The translations under genes were made by a program, and so were the position numbers. Below are positions 36,416 through 45,856 of a DNA stretch of 64,000 nucleotides, one piece after another. Location of the stretch: NCBI GenBank assembly GCA_016786885.1, contig JAEUVO010000086.1:26278-90277 (forward strand), in the 5' to 3' direction. The notes beneath the pieces were generated by a model, which was not told the DNA's origin, did no database searches, and was given only the letters and a program-made list of their open reading frames with translations. Source of the stretch: Chitinophagaceae bacterium (GTDB lineage: Bacteria > Bacteroidota > Bacteroidia > Chitinophagales > Chitinophagaceae). Each line of letters starts with the position of its first letter. Position 1 is the first letter of the stretch.

Positions 36416-37906
36416 TTAATGGCCTGGTGATGGCGCCGGTAATATAATATCCCCTGCCGGCCTTTTCGTTTTTAACAGGGTGGTGAAGAGTGCGGCAATC
36501 AGCAGCAATACACCAGCGAACAGAATTGCATTTCCAGGGTTGTTGTTTAAAAAATGTTTGAGGATATAGCCAAAGGTTATAGTTTGAAGAAACATGGGTA
36601 TAACGATCATCATGTTGATAATACCCATATAAACACCATAACGTTCTTTGGGAATTTGGTTCACTACCATCAGGTACGGGATACCCATCATACTGGCCCA
36701 GCCAATGCCAAAACCGGTGATGGCAAAGAACAAAAATGTTTTGTTCTCAATATGCGGAAAGATTATAAACCCGATACCAGCCAGGGCCAGGCATGTAAAA
36801 TGAACCCATTTAGCGCTGTACTTTTTTGCAAACCATACCAATCCAAAAGCGGTAAGAAAAGTAACAACATTGTACCAGGCATTTACCAGCCCGGCAAGGC
36901 TTACTGCCTTCTCATACATCTCTTTATTTTCAGGAGTAGTGTTATATATGGATAAAGCAATGCTCTTGGAACTGTTTTGCCAGTAGCAAAATAGTGCATA
37001 CCACTGGAAGAGATAAACTAATGCCAGTTGCCACATCACCTTTGGCATAACAGAAATAGCTTCTACTATTTCAATATTCTGTGCAAAAATTATTTTTAGT
37101 GACTGATGCTCCTTTGTGTATTTTATTACATCCCTGATAATCCGGCCACCAGTAAGAATGGAAGGTATCAGTAAAACAGCGAGAACCAGGTAAGCGATTA
37201 CCGTTGTAATAATTGAAAAAAAGAACTGTAATGCAGGATGTGGCATTCCCTCATTTCTTTTTCTGATAACGGCTATTTCTTCTTCAGAAGGGGGGATTTC
37301 CGGAGTAGTTCGGATGCTCCACCATACCGATCCAATAGAGCAAACAGCACCAATGAAAAATGATGCAAAAACCCAGTTGGGAATTTTTCCTGTATATCCC
37401 AAAATAATTGCAGGAAAAATAAAAAGTGACACATTGGCAAGGGTTTGCCCAAACCCGGTAAAAAAACTTTGAGCCTGGAAACCTGTTGGTTGCTGGCTGG
37501 TATCCAATTTATCTGCTATAAATGCCCTGTACGGTTCCATAGCTGTATTGTTACCCACATCCAATATCCATAACAACCCCACTGCCATCCACAACTCAGA
37601 GCTGTAAGGGAACAAGAACAAGGCAAGGCTGCAAAGAACAGCTCCGATAAAGAAATAAGGTTTTCTTCTTCCAAAACGAGAGTGCCAGGTTTTATCGCTA
37701 AGGGCTCCGATAATTGGTTGTATTATCAACCCGGTAAGCGGGCCAGCAAGATTTAATATGGGTATTTCCTCCGGCTTTGCTCCCAAAAAATCATATATTG
37801 GATTAACAGCACTTTGTTGTAAACCAAAGCTGTATTGAATGCCAAAAAAACCGACATTCATATTAATAATCTGCCAGAAATTTAACCTTGGCTTAGAGAG
37901 AGACAT
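36416..37906 (-). CDS. SLC45/GPH-like MFS transporter, probably disaccharide
   Basis: A roughly 496-residue inner-membrane protein with 12 predicted helices. The first helix (NMNVGFFGIQYSFGLQQSA) and the loop GALSDKTWHSRFGRRKP match transporters of the sucrose/maltose SLC45-like and GPH groups. The DVGNNTAMEPYRAFIADKL helix is also typical. I chose the ATG at 37906 because the frame upstream only adds 17 residues with no conserved start, and because GATTGCTTATG here is the same start context as both susC genes. It is the first gene of the sucrose/alpha-glucoside operon. Two LacI-type sites lie 3 and 76 bp upstream of its start. Confidence 0.85.
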   Translation of the reverse strand: MSLSKPRLNFWQIINMNVGFFGIQYSFGLQQSAVNPIYDFLGAKPEEIPILNLAGPLTGLIIQPIIGALSDKTWHSRFGRRKPYFFIGAVLCSLALFLFPYSSELWMAVGLLWILDVGNNTAMEPYRAFIADKLDTSQQPTGFQAQSFFTGFGQTLANVSLFIFPAIILGYTGKIPNWVFASFFIGAVCSIGSVWWSIRTTPEIPPSEEEIAVIRKRNEGMPHPALQFFFSIITTVIAYLVLAVLLIPSILTGGRIIRDVIKYTKEHQSLKIIFAQNIEIVEAISVMPKVMWQLALVYLFQWYALFCYWQNSSKSIALSIYNTTPENKEMYEKAVSLAGLVNAWYNVVTFLTAFGLVWFAKKYSAKWVHFTCLALAGIGFIIFPHIENKTFLFFAITGFGIGWASMMGIPYLMVVNQIPKERYGVYMGIINMMIVIPMFLQTITFGYILKHFLNNNPGNAILFAGVLLLIAALFTTLLKTKRPAGDIILPAPSPGH

Positions 37907-37908
37907 AA

Positions 37909-37919
37909 GCAATCGTTTG
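37909..37919. promoter_or_regulatory. LacI-type operator-like site at transporter start
   Basis: GCAATCGTTTG, read on the plus strand two bases beyond the complement of the ATG at 37906. It is close to the LacI-family palindrome GCAAwCGwTTGC and is identical over nine bases to the site next to susC2 (50477-50486). Confidence 0.5.
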
Positions 37920-37981
37920 AACAAGTAAAATACAAAAAACAAGGTAGCAACTATCAATTAACAGGTCAGCTCTATGCTTTT

Positions 37982-37993
37982 GCAAACGTTTGT
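37982..37993. promoter_or_regulatory. LacI-family operator
   Basis: GCAAACGTTTGT is a near-perfect LacI-family palindrome (11 of 12 bases of GCAAACGTTTGC). It lies 76 bp upstream of the SLC45-like transporter start and 101 bp before the divergent gene at 38094. With the second site at 37909 it would place the sucrose/alpha-glucoside operon under one of the two LacI regulators. Confidence 0.6.
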
Positions 37994-38093
37994 TGTTGGG
38001 AAAAAGGGGCGCATTTAACAGGTGTCAATGGATTAAAATTTTCCTCTCGAATTCCCTCAATTCTATATTTTGCAGCAATAAAACCGATCATAA

Positions 38094-39035
38094 ATGAAAA
38101 GAAAGATTTTTACAGGTATTATTTTGCTATTGAGTTTATTCTTTTTGTTTTATATACTTTTCTTCCAGAATGAATTTCAAAAAACCATTCATCTTCCATT
38201 ACCCATATTAACTGTTACTGAACAGTTCAAAAACCCTGAAAATCTTCAAAAATGGTTTACCCCTTTTGATACCGGGGGGCCTGCTTCTTTTGATTCTTCC
38301 AATAATAAAATAATTAGTGGTGAATACCAGGTTCAAATTAAAAATCAATCTCTGTATAGCTCTCTGCTGGTTTATTCCAATAATAAAAAAGAAAAACAAT
38401 TTATTATTTCTGCCTTACCCGACACATCAAAAAATAGTATAACCTCTCTTTCCATTATCTACAAAAGCAGTTATTTTAAAAAATGGTTTAGCCAGGATGA
38501 TCTTACAAAAAACGCACTAACCAGTTTTAATAATTTCCGTGAATACATTGAAGATTCAAAAAGAGTATATGGTTACGAGATAAAGCCCGTGAAAGTGGTT
38601 GATACATTATTTCTTTTTGAAAGAAAAACTGTCCTCCTGGCTGACAAAAGACAAGGGATGAAGTCCATTTTTGAAAACTTAATAACGTATGCTGATAAAA
38701 ACAATTTAGGCTATAATGGTAACCGTATCTTTTATTCACTAAAAACCGGGGATAGTATTACTTTATTTGCCAGTATTGGTATTACCCGTGAAATTGAGGT
38801 ACCTAAAGATGCAGCTCTTGAAATCAAAAGGATGCCTTTTGAAAAAAAATTATTAGAAGCTACTTACCAAGGAACTTTTGGGGCATCAAACAAAGTATTT
38901 GATGCTTTAGAAAAATTTATAAACGACCATTATTTAGCCACCATGGGGATACCCTATCAAAAATTTATCAGTGACGGGTATGATTTTGCAGATGACCAGG
39001 TTGTGCAAATGAAAGTGTATTATCCCATACTTTAG
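38094..39035 (+). CDS. membrane-anchored protein with SRPBCC-like and GyrI-like effector-binding regions
   Basis: A 313-residue protein with one N-terminal membrane segment (FTGIILLLSLFFLFYILFF), a middle region that looks like an SRPBCC ligand-binding fold (ILTVTEQFKNPENLQKWFTPF to about residue 140), and a C-terminal half like GyrI/AraC effector-binding domains. The C-terminal half has two repeats of about 70 residues and ends QVVQMKVYYPIL. Such domain pairs occur in Bacteroidota proteins of unknown role, perhaps binding small hydrophobic or aromatic ligands. It lies alone, divergent from the sugar operon and convergent with the FG-GAP gene 4 bp away. It has no DNA-binding domain, so it is not itself a regulator. 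Confidence 0.6.
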   Translation: MKRKIFTGIILLLSLFFLFYILFFQNEFQKTIHLPLPILTVTEQFKNPENLQKWFTPFDTGGPASFDSSNNKIISGEYQVQIKNQSLYSSLLVYSNNKKEKQFIISALPDTSKNSITSLSIIYKSSYFKKWFSQDDLTKNALTSFNNFREYIEDSKRVYGYEIKPVKVVDTLFLFERKTVLLADKRQGMKSIFENLITYADKNNLGYNGNRIFYSLKTGDSITLFASIGITREIEVPKDAALEIKRMPFEKKLLEATYQGTFGASNKVFDALEKFINDHYLATMGIPYQKFISDGYDFADDQVVQMKVYYPIL

Positions 39036-39039
39036 TTTA

Positions 39040-42000
39040 TTACTGAGTAGTACTGATCACTCTAAGGCTGTCATTATTTTTTGCTACCAAAAAAGCATCG
39101 GTTCTTGTTACTAACCGGATTTTTTGTAAATGCCTTATTTCTCCTTTGATCTTAATTCCATTCAGTTCTTCATATCTGAAATTTCCCTTTCCCCTGTTAA
39201 TTAATACAGAACCAAAATCGGCATCATATCTTCCCAACTGAATATTATTTGAATAATAATTACCCCCCAGGATGATATCTGGCAAATTGTCTTTATTAAT
39301 ATCCAATATAGCTGCCGTTTTATAGGAAGTCAGCTGTGCCTCCCACGGCAAAGGCTGTACTTCAAAATTCATCTTACCGTCATTGATCAAAACAGCATTT
39401 GAAAAATAGTTTGCCGAAAACAAATCGGCTTTTTTTAGTTTATCCGCCCCAAATATTTCTTTTAATGAGGCATTAGCAAAATCTTTAGCGTACAGATATT
39501 TCTTTTTCATTACCGGCAGCTGCTTCTCCAGATCCGATTTATTAGTAAAAGGGAGCTCTTTATTATCCAGATAATAAGTTAATACCTGTTCTTTTTTGCC
39601 GTTGCCATCAAAATCATAAAAATACATCCGCACAGGCTGATCCTCACTCGCCTTTAGCTGGCTATTCAAACCTTGGTTCCCGGCAATAAAATCTATATCA
39701 CCATCATTATCCACATCACATGGCAAAATAAAATTCCACCAGCCTTTTAGCGAGGTAATATGTTTTTTTGAAAACGAGTTCCTACTATTAAGATAGACAT
39801 AAATTCCATCCCATTCCAGCGCCAGCACCAGATCTTCCCTTCCATCCTTATTAAGATCTATCCAGCTCGCATCTTTAATAAAGCCGGTTTTTTTCAAACC
39901 CGGTGATAGTATATCAGTAACATCAATGAATTTTCCAGTACCATCATTTTGTAATAAGTAAGAATCGGGTATGGTTCCATATTCCCAGGCAACTGATCGT
40001 CCGCCGATAAACAGATCAATAAAACCGTCTTTGTTAAAATCGTTCGCCACTACTTTAGACGCAGTCAACAATACATTTGAAAATGCGTCTTCCTTTTTTT
40101 TCAAAATGCCTTTCCCGTTATTTATATAAATCCTGGGCTTTAGGTAATCGCTTTGACCATAAAATTCATTTCCTCCACTTGCCACCACAAGGTCAGGAAA
40201 TGAATCATTATTGACATCTGTCCAGCAAGCATCTACATCTTCATATGTACTGTCAGCATCAATAGCCGGTTGTGCTAATTTTTTAAATGTACCGTCAGGC
40301 AGTTGTTTAAACACGGCGCTTTTCTCCCACTTGGATGACCCAACAAAAAAATCATCCAACCCATCCCTATTAATATCTCCTATCGCAAGAGCGGGGCCTT
40401 CAGTTGAAATCATAAAAGGCAGTAGCGGTTCTCTGTCAAACTCTATAAATGTATTCTCCTTATGCATAAAAGAGAGATTAGTTTGAGCAGTTATATCATA
40501 AATTTTTTCTGATTGGCTAGTTAAAAAATCACGAACTAAGGAGTAGTCAAATGCCGGCAACCCTTTCGTATAATCAAATTTCTGCTGCAGCGAATCACTG
40601 TTCAGATTAATTTTTTGAACTGTGTTATCCGGCCATACCAAGAAAGCAGAATCCTCTTTTCCATTGCCAGTACTTACCTGCATAGGTACTTCCATACTGG
40701 ATTGAAAGCCCCTTACCGGGAATTTTTCATAGCTCATAACAGAAGTCCCTGAAAATATATACAACTTAGCTCCCACCGCTTTATTATTCCCGGCTGGCCC
40801 TTTCAGCATTACCTGGATCGCAGGTTTTACCTTACCGTCATTAGTCCTGTTTTGATAAACCAAGGCTGGCTCGTCAATATTATTTACAACTATATCTATA
40901 TCCCCATCATTATCAAGATCAGCATAAACTGCGCCATTTGAATAAGTGTTCTTGTTACCTGGAATCATTTCTCCTATATCTTCAAACAAAGCATTTCCTT
41001 TGTTCCTGAAAAAACGATTGGGTATTTTAATCTGTGGAAACTTATCGATAAGATTCATTTCTCTCTCGCCAATTTTATTGCTCTGAATTTTCGATTGTAC
41101 TTCTTCGTTTGATATATAGTTGATATAGTCAATATCATTAAGTCTTTTGGGAATTCCATTAGAAACAAACAGATCCTTTAAGCCATCGTTATCAAAATCT
41201 GCCCAAAGAGTTGACCATGACCAGTCGGTTGCGTAAACACCAGCATAAAATCCTATTTCACTGAATAACCCATTTCTCCTGTTAAGCTGCAATGCATTTC
41301 TCGCATACTGAAAATTGTAACCATTCCTGATCTTGGTTAAAAAAGTATTATACTCATCCACCCCTAATGAACTTTTTAGAATAACCGGATCAGACGGGAG
41401 CATATCTGCCGATATAATTTCCGGGTACCCATCATTAGTTATATCAGCTACATCAACTCCCATAGAAAACTGGCTGGTATGCATAATGCTACTATCCAGC
41501 AAGTCATCAAATCCTCCTTTTTTATTGTTGATATAGAGATAATCATTCTCATGAAAATCATTCCCGATATAAATGTCAGGGTAGCCATCGAGATTAATAT
41601 CTGAAATCGCTATACCCAGTCCATAGCCGATCATCGTCTGATTAATTCCTGCCGTTTTTGATATATCCGTGAAATAATCTCCATCATTTCTGAACAACCT
41701 GTCACCTGAAAGAGAATCTATAGTTCCTTTAAAGGTATTTCTTGGCGCAAATGTGCTGTTATACCGCAGGGAATGATTGAGCAAATACATATCAAGGTCG
41801 CCATCAAGATCAAAATCAAAAAAAGCGGCTTGTGTACTGAAGCCGGAAAAATCAACTCCGTACTTTTGGGCTTCATCCAGGTAATATGGGATTCCCGCTT
41901 CACTGATCCCCCTACAAATTAATAACTGGTTCTTACTGTGCAATGATTCAAAGTTACCCACCCTGCAAACATAAATATCCAACAGCCCATCATCATTCAC

Positions 42001-42381
42001 ATCTGCTACTGATACCCCGGTAGACCAACCTCCATCATCAGGGATCTTTGCAGCTGTTGTTATATCCGTAAACTGTAAATCACCTTTATTGAGGTAAATT
42101 TTATTCTGTGATTGATTCGAAGCAAAAAACAAATCAATCTTTCCGTCATTATTGAAATCACCCGCCCCTACACCAGCTCCATTGTAGAAATACATATACT
42201 TGAGCATATTGAAATTCGGACTGGCGGTAAGGCGGTTACTGAAATCAAGCCCTGTTTTTGTATTATCGAGAACTTCAAACAATACAGGAACGTTCTTTTT
42301 TTTACTGTTGGTACAAGCAGTCAGAAAAAGCACACAAATGCCAATCCAGTAATTCCAATTCTGCTTTTTCACAATAACCAA
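39040..42381 (-). CDS. large FG-GAP/VCBS-repeat lipoprotein with UnbV domain, copy A
   Basis: A 1113-residue lipoprotein (FLTACTNS, lipid cysteine near 23), probably on the cell surface. It contains many FG-GAP repeats with calcium-binding-loop motifs of the form DxNxDGxxDI (for example DFNNDGKIDLFFA, DVNDDGLLDIYVC, DINLDGYPDIYIG), which fold as beta-propellers. An ASPIC/UnbV domain (about residues 520-590: GAKLYIFSGTSVMSYEKFPVRGFQSS) lies between two propeller halves. The family is common beside SusCD pairs but has no proven role; glycan binding is a fair guess. It starts 16 bp after the stop of copy B, so the two are a tandem duplication transcribed together. Confidence 0.85.
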   Translation of the reverse strand: MVIVKKQNWNYWIGICVLFLTACTNSKKKNVPVLFEVLDNTKTGLDFSNRLTASPNFNMLKYMYFYNGAGVGAGDFNNDGKIDLFFASNQSQNKIYLNKGDLQFTDITTAAKIPDDGGWSTGVSVADVNDDGLLDIYVCRVGNFESLHSKNQLLICRGISEAGIPYYLDEAQKYGVDFSGFSTQAAFFDFDLDGDLDMYLLNHSLRYNSTFAPRNTFKGTIDSLSGDRLFRNDGDYFTDISKTAGINQTMIGYGLGIAISDINLDGYPDIYIGNDFHENDYLYINNKKGGFDDLLDSSIMHTSQFSMGVDVADITNDGYPEIISADMLPSDPVILKSSLGVDEYNTFLTKIRNGYNFQYARNALQLNRRNGLFSEIGFYAGVYATDWSWSTLWADFDNDGLKDLFVSNGIPKRLNDIDYINYISNEEVQSKIQSNKIGEREMNLIDKFPQIKIPNRFFRNKGNALFEDIGEMIPGNKNTYSNGAVYADLDNDGDIDIVVNNIDEPALVYQNRTNDGKVKPAIQVMLKGPAGNNKAVGAKLYIFSGTSVMSYEKFPVRGFQSSMEVPMQVSTGNGKEDSAFLVWPDNTVQKINLNSDSLQQKFDYTKGLPAFDYSLVRDFLTSQSEKIYDITAQTNLSFMHKENTFIEFDREPLLPFMISTEGPALAIGDINRDGLDDFFVGSSKWEKSAVFKQLPDGTFKKLAQPAIDADSTYEDVDACWTDVNNDSFPDLVVASGGNEFYGQSDYLKPRIYINNGKGILKKKEDAFSNVLLTASKVVANDFNKDGFIDLFIGGRSVAWEYGTIPDSYLLQNDGTGKFIDVTDILSPGLKKTGFIKDASWIDLNKDGREDLVLALEWDGIYVYLNSRNSFSKKHITSLKGWWNFILPCDVDNDGDIDFIAGNQGLNSQLKASEDQPVRMYFYDFDGNGKKEQVLTYYLDNKELPFTNKSDLEKQLPVMKKKYLYAKDFANASLKEIFGADKLKKADLFSANYFSNAVLINDGKMNFEVQPLPWEAQLTSYKTAAILDINKDNLPDIILGGNYYSNNIQLGRYDADFGSVLINRGKGNFRYEELNGIKIKGEIRHLQKIRLVTRTDAFLVAKNNDSLRVISTTQ

Positions 42382-42397
42382 CTTGAATAAAGTTTTA

Positions 42398-45300
42398 CTA
42401 ATTTAATTTATACAAAACAGGGGGGGCATCATTTTGAAGAAACAGTACCTGCTTTTTTCCTTTTGATTGAAAACCTATAATACTTTTTACTTGCCCTCTT
42501 ACTTCAATTCCGGACTTTTTGGGCATTACCAATTCCCACTCAGCCTTACCTTTATTTATTAAAACATGCCCATAACTTGCATCCAATCTGGAGAACTGTG
42601 GTTGAAAGTGAAAAAGATTTCCTCCCACGACAAGATCCTTTTTCCCGTCATTATTAATATCAGTTATCAATATTGCATTGGTACTTGATAGCTGAGTAAA
42701 TGGGGGCAATTTTTTTATTTCGAAATTTCCTTTGCCTTTATTGATTGCCAAACAACTTGCATTGTAATTAAAATTATAGACAGAGGCTTTTTGTATTAAT
42801 GCATCTGAAAACAGCTCCTGAACAGATCTTTTGGCATACTCTTCGAATTTCAAATTTTGCTTTTTTAATCCGGGCATCTGATCTGTTAAATCCCTTTTCA
42901 TAAATACCGGAACATCCCTTTTATCAACTGTTCGAGTAACAATTTTGTCAGGTGTACCATTGCCGTCAAAATCATTGATCCATAATTTAACCGGGTTAAC
43001 TGCCGACGGCTGTAAATAACAATTTTCGCCAATATTACCCAGCACCAGGTCGTTTAAGTTGTCCCCGTCAATATCAGTAACTGCAATGGATTGCCACCAT
43101 CCTTTCATTTCTGAAAGTGACGTTTTTATTTCAACAGGCTTCCCATTTGAGAATGAAAACGTTTTTGGCTCCATCCATTCCCCCACAACAACTAGCTCCT
43201 TCATGTCATCTCCCTCTATATCAGCAAATACGGCGTCGGTTATCATTCCAGGTTTCATTTTCTCTGCAACCGTGAATTGCCCTTTCCCATTATTGGTATA
43301 TAAATAACTTTCTGGCACTACTCCGTAGTTTTGGGGGACACTTCTGCTGCCTACAAATACATCAAGATCACCATCATTATCAATATCAGCAGCTTTGGCA
43401 ACAGCAGCATTCATTGTATAATCTGGAAAAGCTTTAGCAGATAATTCAAAATTCTCTTTACCGTCATTTATATATAAGCGGTGTTGCAACAAAGAACTTC
43501 CGGCAGGTTGCATATTTCCACCTGAACCCACAAAAAGATCTTTGTCGCCATCACCATCTGCGTCAAAAAATAATACAGCTACATCCTCATACTCCTTGTC
43601 CTTTTCAAAAGCTTGTATTGCAATTTTTTTAAAGCCGGAAGCCGATTGCAGGTATAATTGCCCCGGCTGATTAGCGGCACCTCCTATAAAAACATCCGCT
43701 AAACCATCTCTATTAACATCTGCAGTGTCAGCATGTGGCCCCTCTCTTGAAAGCATCAGCGGAATATTTCTCTCTGTATAAAAATCTATATACTCGTCTT
43801 CCTTGTGCTTATCAAAAACAAGGTTTGATTCAATAGAAAATAAAACATCCGGTATTTTGACATCAGGCCCATTGCTTACTGATTGTTGCGCATAAGCGAT
43901 TTCATGAACTTTATTTATTTCCGGTTTTATAAATTTTGAAATTGTTTTGTCAGGCCAGCAAATTGTCATTGAATCAACAGCGCCTTTTCCCAGACCAATA
44001 ATTTGTTTATAATCAACGGAAGACTCGAACCCTCTTGAGGGTATCAATTCACGGCTTAAAATCTGAGTACCCTGAAATAACTTTATGACAGCGCCTACAG
44101 CAAAAGTATTTTTTCCATTACCCTTCAATCTGATTCCAATATAATTATTTGCAATCTGCTCTCTGCTTTGATTTTTATAAATAAAGGATTTTTCATTTAC
44201 ATTGTTTACGACAAGATCAAGGTCGCCATCATTATCAAGGTCGCCATAAGCAGAACCATTTGAAAAAGAAGGTTGTCCCAATCCCACAGAAGCCGCCTTA
44301 TCTTCAAATTGAATATTGCCTTTATTGTGATAAAATTTATTAGGAATAGGCGTAGAAGGCATTTTAGCTACTATTTCATCAAACTGGTCCCTTTTACCGG
44401 TTGTTACCATTTTCTGTATCACATCATTCGCAAAAAAGTCAATGAAATCCTGGTTGGTAACATCATTATAAATGCCATTGCAAACAAAAATATCAGACAA
44501 TCCATCGTTATCTGCATCAAAGATCAATCCTCCCCAGCTCCAGTCAGATGCGGCCACTCCGCTATAGAAACCAGTTTCCATAAACTTTCCGTTCTGGTTA
44601 TTAATCTGCAGTGTATTTTGAGTGTATTGGTAATAAAAGCCTGATTTTTCTTTTAAACGTTGTACATCGATATTATCAAATGAAGTAGTCGTCTTAAGCC
44701 TATAGTCATCATCTGGCAACATATCTGTTGTAAAAATATCAGGATAGCCATCATTATTTATGTCGGCCATATCTGCTCCCATTGATGAATGACTAAGATG
44801 TTGGGTCCATTCTTCTATCTCGTCCTTAAAAGTGCCGTCTTTTTGATTGATATATAAATAGTCTCTTTCAAAAAAGTCATTAGACACATATATATCCGGG
44901 TAATGGTCACCATTCACATCACCTACGGTTACCCCTAACCCGAAACTAATCAGGCTCCCATAAATTCCCGCTTCTTTACTTACATCTGTAAATTTTCCAT
45001 TATCATTCCTGAGCAGGTAATCTCCTCCGCCCTTTAAGAATTCGGCCACGGGCCAATCGGGAGCTCTCAATCCCCTTTTATTGGCATAGTTAAGTGTATT
45101 AACAGGAATAAAACTGTTATTGATAATAAAACAATCGAGGTCTCCATCTGCATCATAATCAAAAAAGGCTGCATGGGTTGTATATCCACCTTCATTTGTT
45201 AATCCGTACTCTGCTGCTTTATCACTAAACGTAAGATCTTTATTATTAATGAAGAGTTGGCATTTTGGTTTTTTTCCATCAACATACCCGGCATTGCAGA

Positions 45301-45697
45301 CAAAAATATCCAGCCAGCCATCGTGATTTATATCAACAAAAACCACCCCGGTGCTCCAGTCTTTCTTATCAACAAAGCCTGCCTTTACAGATATATCATC
45401 AAACTGCCAGCCGCCTTTATTCAAATAGAGTTTATTAGCGCCCATATTAGCAGTAAAGAAAATATCCGCTAACCCGTCATTATTAATATCACCTATGGCT
45501 ACACCTCCTCCATTATAAAAATTACGGTAACTGAAAATATTGAAGTCGGGAGAATTTTGAATAGTGTTGACAAATTCGATACCCGTTTTTTCCTGCAATG
45601 AAAAAAGAGGTTTTTCCTTTTGTTGTTTACCACAACCAGTAAACAAAAGAAAAACAAAAAACAGGAAGGGCAACACAATCTTTGACTCAGCTCTCAT
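42398..45697 (-). CDS. large FG-GAP/VCBS-repeat lipoprotein with UnbV domain, copy B
   Basis: A 1099-residue lipoprotein (LLFTGCGKQ) with the same build as copy A: an N-terminal FNIFSYRNFYNGGGVAIGD start, propeller repeats with DINNDGLADIFF-type loops, an ASPIC/UnbV domain (AVGAVIKLFQGTQILSREL, RGFESSVDYKQIIGLGK), and a second propeller. The two copies align over their whole length but are clearly diverged, so the duplication is old. The gene is separated from susD2 by a strong terminator (45790-45817), so it probably has its own promoter in the gap. Surface display next to SusCD2 suggests help in glycan capture; no catalytic motif is visible. Confidence 0.85.
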   Translation of the reverse strand: MRAESKIVLPFLFFVFLLFTGCGKQQKEKPLFSLQEKTGIEFVNTIQNSPDFNIFSYRNFYNGGGVAIGDINNDGLADIFFTANMGANKLYLNKGGWQFDDISVKAGFVDKKDWSTGVVFVDINHDGWLDIFVCNAGYVDGKKPKCQLFINNKDLTFSDKAAEYGLTNEGGYTTHAAFFDYDADGDLDCFIINNSFIPVNTLNYANKRGLRAPDWPVAEFLKGGGDYLLRNDNGKFTDVSKEAGIYGSLISFGLGVTVGDVNGDHYPDIYVSNDFFERDYLYINQKDGTFKDEIEEWTQHLSHSSMGADMADINNDGYPDIFTTDMLPDDDYRLKTTTSFDNIDVQRLKEKSGFYYQYTQNTLQINNQNGKFMETGFYSGVAASDWSWGGLIFDADNDGLSDIFVCNGIYNDVTNQDFIDFFANDVIQKMVTTGKRDQFDEIVAKMPSTPIPNKFYHNKGNIQFEDKAASVGLGQPSFSNGSAYGDLDNDGDLDLVVNNVNEKSFIYKNQSREQIANNYIGIRLKGNGKNTFAVGAVIKLFQGTQILSRELIPSRGFESSVDYKQIIGLGKGAVDSMTICWPDKTISKFIKPEINKVHEIAYAQQSVSNGPDVKIPDVLFSIESNLVFDKHKEDEYIDFYTERNIPLMLSREGPHADTADVNRDGLADVFIGGAANQPGQLYLQSASGFKKIAIQAFEKDKEYEDVAVLFFDADGDGDKDLFVGSGGNMQPAGSSLLQHRLYINDGKENFELSAKAFPDYTMNAAVAKAADIDNDGDLDVFVGSRSVPQNYGVVPESYLYTNNGKGQFTVAEKMKPGMITDAVFADIEGDDMKELVVVGEWMEPKTFSFSNGKPVEIKTSLSEMKGWWQSIAVTDIDGDNLNDLVLGNIGENCYLQPSAVNPVKLWINDFDGNGTPDKIVTRTVDKRDVPVFMKRDLTDQMPGLKKQNLKFEEYAKRSVQELFSDALIQKASVYNFNYNASCLAINKGKGNFEIKKLPPFTQLSSTNAILITDINNDGKKDLVVGGNLFHFQPQFSRLDASYGHVLINKGKAEWELVMPKKSGIEVRGQVKSIIGFQSKGKKQVLFLQNDAPPVLYKLN

Positions 45698-45789
45698 TTG
45701 TTTTTGTTAACGATAATCATCAAATCTATTGCATTTGTTCCAGTAAAATTCATACCCGTTTGTTATTTCAGGTAAGTAGTATGAAAAGA

Positions 45790-45817
45790 AAAAAGCCATT
45801 AGAAAATGGCTTTTTTT
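45790..45817. terminator. bidirectional intrinsic terminator after susD2
   Basis: An AAGCCATT stem, AGAA loop and AATGGCTT arm with A-tracts on one side and a T7 run on the other. It can fold and terminate on both strands. On the minus strand it lies 40 bp beyond the susD2 stop and 94 bp before the FG-GAP copy B start, so it ends the susC2-susD2 transcript. Confidence 0.85.
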
Positions 45818-45856
45818 AATTGCTAAAATCGCTAACTGCTTGCTCGAAAAACACTC

